Origin: Acidimicrobiaceae bacterium
GTDB lineage: Bacteria; Actinomycetota; Acidimicrobiia; Acidimicrobiales; RAAP-2
DNA: 5,160 bases
Assembly (NCBI GenBank): GCA_003164275.1
Contig: PLSY01000134.1
Span: 1 to 5,160 of the forward strand
Direction: 5' to 3'
Of the stretch, positions 1-4,888 are shown piece after piece. The notes below the pieces were generated by a model. It was given only the letters and a program-made list of their open reading frames with translations. It searched no databases and was not told the DNA's origin. The position numbers were made by a program, and so were the translations under genes. How positions within the stretch are numbered: the first letter of the stretch is position 1; each line of letters begins with the position of its first letter.

Positions 1-185
1 CCGACGGCGGGATCTTTGCCTTCGGCAATGCCGTGTTCCGTGGGTCAACCGGCAACATCGTGTTGAACAAGCCGGTCGTCAGCATGGCCTCGACGCCGAC
101 GGGTGATGGTTACTGGATGATCGCCTCTGACGGCGGGATCTTCAACTACGGAGACGCCAGCTTCTTCGGGTCCGCGGCTGGTTAG
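1..185 (+). CDS. C-terminal end of a DGGIF/FGDA-repeat protein (5' partial)
   Basis: The reading frame enters from the left edge (first full codon at position 3) and ends at TAG 183-185, leaving 60 residues. What is visible is one complete repeat unit of 42 residues and the start of a second. The first copy begins [17 protein letters not shown], continues through [17 protein letters not shown], and the second begins [15 protein letters not shown]. Repeats of this kind (DGGIF, FGDA, FxGS, PVVGMA, TPTGxGYW) are known to me from extracellular or cell-wall proteins of Acidimicrobiia and related actinobacteria, often in many tandem copies after a signal peptide or enzymatic domain. They probably fold as a beta-rich or propeller-like array. 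The catalytic or anchoring part, if any, lies outside the window, so no function is assigned. The protein ends inside a repeat with only SAAG after the last motif, so there is no C-terminal anchor or sorting signal. Confidence 0.85.
   Translation, partial: DGGIFAFGNAVFRGSTGNIVLNKPVVSMASTPTGDGYWMIASDGGIFNYGDASFFGSAAG
3..182 (+). repeat. Coding tandem repeat, 126-bp (42-residue) period
   Basis: The 15 bases at 3-17 (gacggcgggatcttt) recur at 129-143 with a single difference at the last base, exactly 126 bases later. At protein level [15 protein letters not shown] in the first copy aligns with [15 protein letters not shown] in the second. The second copy is cut off after 18 residues by the stop codon. 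More copies are expected upstream, outside the window. Confidence 0.85.
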
Positions 186-196
186 GCGATAAGCCC

Positions 197-331
197 ATGG
201 CTCGAACTGAGCGTGAGCGGTCTGGTCGAGGGCGATACGGCTCGAGTGCCATCTCATCCTCCTTTGATGGCGGTGATGGCGGTGATACCCGAGCCGCAAG
301 TGACCAGGCCGTAGAGTGCGGGTTGCTATGA
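197..331 (+). CDS. Doubtful small ORF (44 aa) overlapping the start of the next gene
   Basis: An ATG at 197 opens a 44-codon frame beginning MARTERERSGRGRYG and ending VECGLL, with its TGA at 329-331. This TGA overlaps an in-frame ATG (328-330) of the large downstream gene in an ATGA arrangement typical of translational coupling. Against it: the upstream sequence has only a weak AGG (184-186) about 10 bases from the ATG, the G/C share at third codon positions is about half (well below the neighbouring genes), and the composition is low-complexity (Arg-rich, then Ser/Gly/Asp). I recognise no family. It may be a leader peptide or simply open by chance. Confidence 0.2.
   Translation: MARTERERSGRGRYGSSAISSSFDGGDGGDTRAASDQAVECGLL
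238..296. repeat. Nested inverted repeats in the spacer between two genes
   Basis: An outer 7-bp arm pair CGGCTCG (238-244) and CGAGCCG (290-296) encloses an inner pair GCCATC (248-253) and GATGGC (266-271), with a second GATGGC at 275-280 that could pair alternatively. GGCTCGA also occurs as a direct repeat at 199-205 and 239-245. No T-run follows the structure, so it is not a canonical intrinsic terminator, although it sits where the upstream repeat gene would end and where the 5' leader of the large gene would begin. The inner loop contains CCTCCTTT (258-265), which resembles the anti-Shine-Dalgarno end of 16S rRNA and on the other strand reads as a strong ribosome binding site. The rest of the spacer (186-315) shows no convincing promoter; the best is TTGATG (264-269), with no good -10 partner. 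Confidence 0.4.
266..283 (+). repeat. 9-bp tandem repeat, two copies
   Basis: GATGGCGGT occurs twice head to tail (266-274 and 275-283), followed by a partial third start GATA. It provides the alternative 3' arms of the inner inverted repeat described for this spacer. Copy number could vary between strains. Confidence 0.7.
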
Positions 332-3216
332 GGGGCCGAGCGACGAGCGGAGACGACGCAGAACCTGCTCCGGGCCCGTCAACGGTGACCATCGACGCAG
401 CACCGGGCAGTCCACAGAGTCAGTCCCCAGAACCTGGAGGCCTGAAGCACCCGGCTCGGCGACACGAGAAGCGCTCGTGGCGCGCCGTCCTCTTCGCCCC
501 CGTCGGAGACGGCCAAACCCGCAGACGGGGGAGTGACGCCTTCCGGCTGGGGACGGCCGTCATCGCCATTGTCATCTGCTGGATCGTGACCAAGGCGAAC
601 TCGAAGAGCGAGCACAGCATCGCAACGACTCTTGCGTCGGCGCCGAACGGCCTTCACTGGCTGATCAATACCATCTGGTGGGTCGGCTCAGTGGGCATCA
701 TCGTCCTCGTTGCCGGACTGGCTGTCAGCTCCCGTCGGTGGACCGCTGTCCGGGACATCGGCATCTCCGGCCTCGGGGCATGGGTGGTCTGCGTCGTTTT
801 GGTTGAGGTCCTGGGCTCAAACGGGGGTCGTCCGCCCACGTCGTCCTATGGCGTCTTCGACATGGGATTCCCGGTAGCCAGGGTGGCGGCCACAGTTGGC
901 GTCGCCACGGCTGCATTCCCGTACTTGAGCCGATGGTTGCTGCGCTCGGTCGAGACGGCCATCGCCTTGTTCTCCGTTGCCACGGTGATGAACCACACGG
1001 GACTCCCGGTGGCGGTCGTGGCCAGCTTGGCCGTCGGCTGGGGGATGACCGCCCTGGTGCATCTGATCTTCGGCTCACCGCTCGGACTGCCCTCGGTCGC
1101 CGAAGTATCGACACTGCTCGGCGACCTCGAGATCACGGCCAGTGACATCGCCCCCGTGTCCGCCCAGGAGTGGGGCGTCGGAAGATTCCACAGCCAGGTC
1201 GGGGGCTCGAACGTCGATATCTCGGTCTACGGCAGGGACGCAGCCGATGCCCAGTTGCTGGCGAAGACCATGCGTTTTTTGTTCTATCGAGACTCCGGCC
1301 CGACCCTCACCCTGACCCGACGCCAGCAGGTGGAACACGAGGCCTATTTGATGCTGATGGCCGAGCGTGCCGGAGCAAGGGTGCCCGAGGTGCTGGCCGC
1401 CGGCGGCGCCGGCCCGGCCAACGATGCGTTGCTGGTCTCCAGACCGCCGGTCGGAAGGTTCCTCGCTGAGTTCAGGCCCTATGTGCCGCCTTCTCCGCCC
1501 CCGGTCCCCGCAGTAGCGGTCTCCAAGGACAAAGCCGAAAAGGAGAAGGAAAAGGCCGAGAAAAAGGAAAAGAGAAGGAAGAGGAAAACCGGTGGGTTCA
1601 AAGACGATGCAGGCAGCGGCCCGTCCCACGGAGTCGAGTCGGACGCCTCAAGCGGTGGCCATGGAGCAGGTGACGCCACCGTCTTGGCTCTCCAGCCGAC
1701 AGACGGTGGCGTCAGCCGAGTAGGCACGGGTGCGAAGCCAACCAGCGACTTCTCCGCCGATTCGGGTACCGAGGAGTTCGGAACTGAGCCGTCGCCTCAG
1801 GCGGCAGTCGAGGCAGCGCTCCCTGAGTCGTCGTTGCCGCTTATCGATGACGCTGCCCTCGACGAGATCTTCGGCCAGGTAGTGACCCTCCAGTTGTCGG
1901 GAATGGCCCACGGGGCGATCTCCACCCAGACCATCGTGGTCGACGACGACAATCATGCCGGGCTCACTGACTTTCGGTCAGCGTCCACCGCTGCCACCGA
2001 CGAGCAGTTGAGCCGTGACATCGCCGCCGCAATGGCCGCTGTCTCGATAGTCGCTGGCCCCGAGCGCACCGTCGCCTCGGCGGTGAGGGCGCTTCCCCCA
2101 GCGACGGTGACCGCAGCCCTTCCCTTCCTGCAGAAGGCCGCGTTCGATACGAAGGCGGCGAAGGCGGTACGAGGGAAGAAGCCCATCCTGAACGCGGTCC
2201 GGGAACAGGGGGCAGCTGCCGTTGGTGTCGAGGTGCCCAAACTCATCGAGCCACGACGAGTCAGTTGGGTCACCTTGGCTATGGTCATTGGCACCCTGGT
2301 GGGCGGGTGGGCGCTCATCGGGGTGCTGGTCAACGTGGGAAAGTCGTGGAACACCATCCAAGGGGCCGACTGGGCCTGGGTGGCGCTGGTCTTCGTGTTC
2401 GCCCAGGCCGCCTACCCGGCCATCGCCATCACCACCGTCGGGTCGGTGACCGACCCGCTGCCCTACGGCCGGACACTGGCTCTCGAACTGTCCGACACGT
2501 TCGTGGCTCTGGCCGGGGGCTCCATGGCCGTGCTGGCGACACGGGTGAGGTTCTTCCAACAAGAGGGATACACCCCGACCGTCGCGGTCAGCTCCGGCGT
2601 TCTGGTCAGCACGGCCAGTTGGATCGTGAAGGGGGCGCTCTTCCTCATCGCCGTGCCCTTCGCCCTCAGCAACCTGCACTTCAGTCAGACCGAGTCGAGC
2701 AGCACCAGCAGCGACGGCAGCAACGGCCACCTCGTGTGGCTGATCATCATCATCGTGGTCGCCGTCGGCATCGTGCTCGGACTGGTGTTCGCGGTGCCGA
2801 GGTGGCGACGTCTGGCCGCCGACAAGCTGCGGCCGCGGGCCTCGGAGGTACTGGCGCATCTGAAGATCCTGGCCACCCACCCGAAGAACCTCATCGAGAT
2901 CTTCGGCGGCAACGTGGCCGCCCAGATCTTCGTGGCCCTAGCCCTCGGTGCCGCCCTGCATGCGTTCGGAGACCATCTGGGTCTCGCCACCTTGCTGGTC
3001 GTTCTCACCTTGGCGTCGATGCTCGGCGGCATGTCGCCCGTGCCCGGGGGGATGGGCGTGGTCGAAGCGGGGATGATCCTGTGTCTGCAGGCCGCAGGCA
3101 TCAGCCAGAACGACGCCGTGGCCGCAACGTTCGTGCAGCGGCTCTTCACCGCCTACCTTCCCCCCATCTGGGGCTGGTTCGTTCTGGTGTGGATGAGGAA
3201 GAAGGAGTACCTGTAG
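316..3216 (+). CDS. Multidomain membrane protein: PAP2-like region, kinase-like domain, flippase-like (LPG synthase TM family) domain
   Basis: Encodes 966 residues. Residues 1-70 are Pro/Ser/Arg-rich and probably cytoplasmic. Membrane segments follow at about 76-93, 116-136, 147-165, 183-203 and 212-252; GGRPP (170-174), FPVAR (185-189) and the LP-rich helix from 230 resemble a PAP2 fold without its catalytic residues. Residues about 286-385 and 505-635 look kinase-like: VEHEAYL (339-345) as the alphaC Glu, HGAI (532-535) in place of HRDL, and DFR (552-554) in place of DFG. A charged, disordered insert (about 390-505) splits this domain. Residues 650-960 form a multi-pass domain with SPVPGGMGVVEAG (907-919), the P-PGG-G-E signature of the LPG-synthase TM (flippase-like) family. 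There is no C-terminal aminoacyl-transferase domain, so lysyl-lipid synthesis is not expected; transport or flipping of a lipid carrier is inference. The start is GTG 316, with a weak AGG at 306-308; ATG 328 is an equal alternative, and a TGA at 301-303 rules out anything further upstream. It ends 16 bases from the convergent HAD gene. Confidence 0.88.
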   Translation: MRVAMRGRATSGDDAEPAPGPSTVTIDAAPGSPQSQSPEPGGLKHPARRHEKRSWRAVLFAPVGDGQTRRRGSDAFRLGTAVIAIVICWIVTKANSKSEHSIATTLASAPNGLHWLINTIWWVGSVGIIVLVAGLAVSSRRWTAVRDIGISGLGAWVVCVVLVEVLGSNGGRPPTSSYGVFDMGFPVARVAATVGVATAAFPYLSRWLLRSVETAIALFSVATVMNHTGLPVAVVASLAVGWGMTALVHLIFGSPLGLPSVAEVSTLLGDLEITASDIAPVSAQEWGVGRFHSQVGGSNVDISVYGRDAADAQLLAKTMRFLFYRDSGPTLTLTRRQQVEHEAYLMLMAERAGARVPEVLAAGGAGPANDALLVSRPPVGRFLAEFRPYVPPSPPPVPAVAVSKDKAEKEKEKAEKKEKRRKRKTGGFKDDAGSGPSHGVESDASSGGHGAGDATVLALQPTDGGVSRVGTGAKPTSDFSADSGTEEFGTEPSPQAAVEAALPESSLPLIDDAALDEIFGQVVTLQLSGMAHGAISTQTIVVDDDNHAGLTDFRSASTAATDEQLSRDIAAAMAAVSIVAGPERTVASAVRALPPATVTAALPFLQKAAFDTKAAKAVRGKKPILNAVREQGAAAVGVEVPKLIEPRRVSWVTLAMVIGTLVGGWALIGVLVNVGKSWNTIQGADWAWVALVFVFAQAAYPAIAITTVGSVTDPLPYGRTLALELSDTFVALAGGSMAVLATRVRFFQQEGYTPTVAVSSGVLVSTASWIVKGALFLIAVPFALSNLHFSQTESSSTSSDGSNGHLVWLIIIIVVAVGIVLGLVFAVPRWRRLAADKLRPRASEVLAHLKILATHPKNLIEIFGGNVAAQIFVALALGAALHAFGDHLGLATLLVVLTLASMLGGMSPVPGGMGVVEAGMILCLQAAGISQNDAVAATFVQRLFTAYLPPIWGWFVLVWMRKKEYL
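1521..1590 (+). other. Purine-rich tract coding a Lys/Glu/Arg-rich linker inside the kinase-like domain
   Basis: Positions 1537-1588 are all purine except for two C bases (1556-1557), with an unbroken 31-base purine run at 1558-1588. It encodes a charged stretch at residues about 404-424 (KDKAEKEKEK, then AEKKEKRRKRK). The codons include AGA, AGG and AAA, which are uncommon in the surrounding G/C-rich codon usage. The stretch follows a proline-rich segment (PPSPPPVP, 391-398) and precedes a Gly/Ser/Asp-rich disordered stretch to about residue 505. A short charged coil or a basic patch at the membrane surface are both possible. The AAGGAG inside it is not followed by a suitably spaced in-frame start, so internal initiation is not supported. 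Confidence 0.6.
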
Positions 3217-3232
3217 GGGTCGTTGCAAGCCC

Positions 3233-3898
3233 TCAGGCCGGGGGGAGCGCCGTCTCGCTGAGACCGGGAAACGAGCGAAGCTTCCCCAGTCGACCGAGCC
3301 GGCCGACATTGACCCCGATGTCCGACGCCCGAAGCATCCGCAGGTCCCCACGGCTGTTGCCGTAGGACCAGAGCTGGTCGGGCCAGACACCCGAATCGTC
3401 GATCCACTCGCGAAGGCGACGGAGCTTCTCCTCGCCCCTGCAGTTGTGCCCGTCGTAGCGCCCGGTCACCGTGGCGTTGTCCATCACCTCCAGCCGGGTG
3501 GCGATCACCGCGTCGACGCCGAGGAGTTCGCCCGCCACCTTCACATAGGCCTCGGGGGACGCCGAGACGATCACCACACGGTCGCCCCGTTCCCGATGCC
3601 AACCGAGCCGGGCCCGGACGTCGGGTCGTAGGTGCTTTGCCACGTGGTCTGTGCCATACGAGCTCGCCGTCCGGTTCAGGTGCTCGACCGAGGTGCCGCA
3701 CATGACCTTCTCGAACAGGAGCTGCTTGGTCTCGTCGGCTGCCTTGCCCCCGGCCAGGGCGGCATAGGCCAACCGAGGGGAGAGGGCGGCTGTGGCCCTG
3801 ACGACCTTGTGCGAACCGGACAGGGCGGTGAGGAAGCCGTACACGCTGCCCCCCTCGGTGAGCGTCCCATCAAAGTCGAAGGCGGCAATGTCAGCCAC
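3233..3898 (-). CDS. HAD-superfamily subfamily IB hydrolase (SerB-like phosphatase)
   Basis: Encodes 221 residues, the usual size for HAD-IB enzymes. Motif I is DFDGTLT (8-14), with D8 as expected nucleophile and D10 as general acid/base. Motif II is VVIVSAS (108-114). Motif III is K158 in GEEKLRR. Motif IV is YGNSRGDLRML (179-189), with D185 as Mg2+ ligand and Asn where many relatives have the first Asp. The cap between motifs I and II is helical. The family removes phosphate from small molecules such as phosphoserine; several members sit with or are fused to lipid acyltransferases, so the substrate cannot be named. The frame is open to 3949, but GTG 3898 is preferred because a GAGAGGA ribosome binding site lies 6 bases upstream and DIAAFDFDGT then begins right after the N-terminus, as is normal for the family. 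The start overlaps the stop of the upstream crotonase gene by 8 bases, indicating one operon. The 3' end faces the large membrane-protein gene across 16 bases with no clear terminator. Confidence 0.9.
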   Translation of the reverse strand: MADIAAFDFDGTLTEGGSVYGFLTALSGSHKVVRATAALSPRLAYAALAGGKAADETKQLLFEKVMCGTSVEHLNRTASSYGTDHVAKHLRPDVRARLGWHRERGDRVVIVSASPEAYVKVAGELLGVDAVIATRLEVMDNATVTGRYDGHNCRGEEKLRRLREWIDDSGVWPDQLWSYGNSRGDLRMLRASDIGVNVGRLGRLGKLRSFPGLSETALPPA

Positions 3899-4715
3899 GG
3901 TCGGTCCTCTCGGTGTCTGCTCTGTCGGTTCCACCGATCTCGGCGCCAAGAGCCGCGCCCCCTCGTCCAGCCCCGTGGGCGAACGACCGCTGTCCGGTGG
4001 CTGCCTCCGGGGAGGCCAAGCTGGCGAGTCCGAGACGGGTTTCCGTCCGAATGGCGTCAGCCGTGCTCAGGCCCCACTGGGCCATAGCGGAGGCGCGATC
4101 GTTCCTCAGGCATGCCTGGGGCAGCAAAGCGAGTTCCTCGGCCCAGGCAACGGCCGCGTCCAACGCCGTGCCCGCAGGGACGCGACGGTTGATCAGTCCC
4201 ATGGTCAACGCTTCGTCGGCTGTGACCTCCCGGCCGCTCAGGATCAGGTCGAGTGCCCGTCCCTGGCCGATGAGCCTGGGGAGACGAACTGTCCCGCCGT
4301 CGATGAGGGGTACCCCGAACCGCCGACAGAACACGCCGAAGACGGCGTCGTCGGCGGCTACTCGCAAGTCGCACCAGAGGGCCAGTTCCAGTCCACCGGC
4401 CACGGCGAACCCCTCGACCGCGGCGATGACCGGCTTGGTCAGTTCCAGTCGCGTCGGACCCATGGGTCCGGGACCGTCCTCGGCCACGTGAAAGCGGTCC
4501 CCCTGGGCCAGGGACTTGAGATCTGCGCCGGCACAGAACGTCCCGCCCCGCCCGGTGAGAACAGCCACCGACGACTGAGGGTCGACGTCGAAGGCGGTGA
4601 ACGCTTCGAGCAAGGCGTCGGCCGTAGCGGGGTCCACGGCGTTACGACGATCCTGTCTCGCAAGAGCGACGATGGTCACGGAACCGACGTGACTCACCTG
4701 GACAGTTGATGCCAT
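3891..4715 (-). CDS. Crotonase-family protein (enoyl-CoA hydratase/isomerase)
   Basis: Encodes 274 residues that fit the crotonase fold. The oxyanion-hole signature GTFCAGADLK is at 58-67 and the second, AVAGGLELALWCDLRVA, at 104-120, which includes E110, equivalent to the first catalytic Glu of rat hydratase (Glu144). The segment FGVFCRRFGVPLIDGGT (126-142) aligns where the second catalytic Glu (Glu164, in FGQPE) should be, but has C130 there; D139 is a nearby acid. This pattern suits a subfamily annotated only as enoyl-CoA hydratase/isomerase, so the reaction on its acyl-CoA is uncertain. The C-terminus has a hydrophilic tail (about 253-274) rich in Gly, Asp, Arg and Thr that looks disordered. 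ATG 4715 was chosen because MASTVQVSHVGSV begins the domain directly; the alternative is a TTG at 4766 adding 17 residues. Neither has a clear ribosome binding site, so leaderless initiation near 4715 is possible. It is the first gene of an operon with the HAD hydrolase. Confidence 0.9.
   Translation of the reverse strand: MASTVQVSHVGSVTIVALARQDRRNAVDPATADALLEAFTAFDVDPQSSVAVLTGRGGTFCAGADLKSLAQGDRFHVAEDGPGPMGPTRLELTKPVIAAVEGFAVAGGLELALWCDLRVAADDAVFGVFCRRFGVPLIDGGTVRLPRLIGQGRALDLILSGREVTADEALTMGLINRRVPAGTALDAAVAWAEELALLPQACLRNDRASAMAQWGLSTADAIRTETRLGLASLASPEAATGQRSFAHGAGRGGAALGAEIGGTDRADTERTDRG
3905..3911 (-). promoter_or_regulatory. Ribosome binding site that fixes the HAD gene start
   Basis: Read on the - strand, GAGAGGA (3911 to 3905) is followed by six bases and then GTG (3898-3896). 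This is a near-ideal Shine-Dalgarno with good spacing. It lies inside the last codons of the crotonase gene, so ribosomes finishing that gene are well placed to reinitiate. It argues against the longer frame starting at 3949. Confidence 0.75.
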
Positions 4716-4769
4716 GGGCACAGCATGGTGGAAGCAAGGGGCCTTCGCCAGGGCCGCCAGAACCAAAAC

Positions 4770-4808
4770 TCGACCAAGTCAGTCGACAATCGGGGCCCAC
4801 TCGACTAT
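4770..4808 (+). repeat. Three TCGAC-type short repeats around the promoter
   Basis: TCGACCAA (4770-4777), TCGACAAT (4783-4790) and TCGACTAT (4801-4808) share the core TCGAC, with 13 and 18 bases between starts. The second covers the proposed -35 and the third runs into the proposed -10. They could be half-sites for a regulator, but TCGAC is also a common word in G/C-rich DNA. Confidence 0.3.
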
Positions 4809-4811
4809 CCT
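4783..4811 (+). promoter_or_regulatory. Predicted sigma70-like promoter of the peroxiredoxin gene
   Basis: TCGACA (4783-4788, 5 of 6 to TTGACA) and TATCCT (4806-4811, 4 of 6 to TATAAT) are separated by exactly 17 bases. Transcription would begin near 4818, giving a 5' untranslated region of about 70 bases that contains the palindrome at 4824-4840. This is the only well-spaced promoter seen in the divergent region 4716-4888; none as good was found reading toward the crotonase gene. Confidence 0.5.
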
Positions 4812-4823
4812 ATGAGGGCGACA

Positions 4824-4846
4824 AGATCACATGGTGATCTGAGATC
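4824..4846. promoter_or_regulatory. Palindrome downstream of the peroxiredoxin promoter (operator or 5'-UTR hairpin)
   Basis: AGATCAC (4824-4830) and GTGATCT (4834-4840) are perfect 7-bp inverted arms around ATG. The right arm also forms an overlapping inverted repeat, GATCT-G-AGATC (4836-4846). The AGATC word therefore appears in direct orientation at 4824 and 4842, 18 bases apart. A site just past the expected transcription start fits a repressor operator of TetR or MarR size; in RNA the first pair could form a small stem-loop. It does not match the OxyR, PerR or IdeR consensus sequences as I know them. Confidence 0.45.
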
Positions 4847-4876
4847 CAGTTCGCGTCAGCGATTCACGGCACATAG

Positions 4877-4882
4877 AAGGAG
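4877..4882 (+). promoter_or_regulatory. Strong ribosome binding site of the peroxiredoxin gene
   Basis: AAGGAG lies six bases before ATG 4889, within the longer match AGAAGGAGA (4875-4883). It is the strongest correctly placed Shine-Dalgarno on the + strand of this window and fits a highly expressed antioxidant enzyme. Confidence 0.85.
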
Positions 4883-4888
4883 AAATCC

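Noticed and set aside
1537..1588. Internal ribosome binding site in the purine tract starting a separate C-terminal protein
   Set aside because: No ATG or GTG in the main frame lies at suitable spacing after the purine block.
1978..2880. 300-codon open frame on the - strand inside the large membrane-protein gene
   Set aside because: Its translation is His/Gly/Asp/Arg-rich without any recognisable motif. It is fully antisense to a well-supported domain and is the usual shadow of G/C-rich third positions.
3215..3233. Possible terminator between the convergent genes (AGGG at 3215-3218 and CCCT at 3230-3233)
   Set aside because: The stem is only four base pairs with an 11-base loop and no T-run on either strand.
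2265..3365. 366-codon + strand frame overlapping the flippase-like domain
   Set aside because: Its Arg/His/Gly-rich composition lacks hydrophobic segments or motifs, while the other frame codes clear membrane helices and the PGG-G-E signature.
3899..3949. Longer N-terminus of the HAD protein from position 3949
   Set aside because: It would overlap the crotonase gene by 59 bases, and the added 17 residues have no family counterpart, whereas GTG 3898 has an ideal ribosome binding site.
3792..4709. 305-codon + strand frame opposite the crotonase gene
   Set aside because: The - strand frame has both crotonase oxyanion signatures; this frame has no motif and is compositionally skewed.
4761..4789. 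Promoter for the crotonase operon (TTGTCG at 4789-4784 with TTGGTT at 4766-4761, - strand)
   Set aside because: The -10 candidate matches the consensus at only two of six positions, so it was not listed as a feature.
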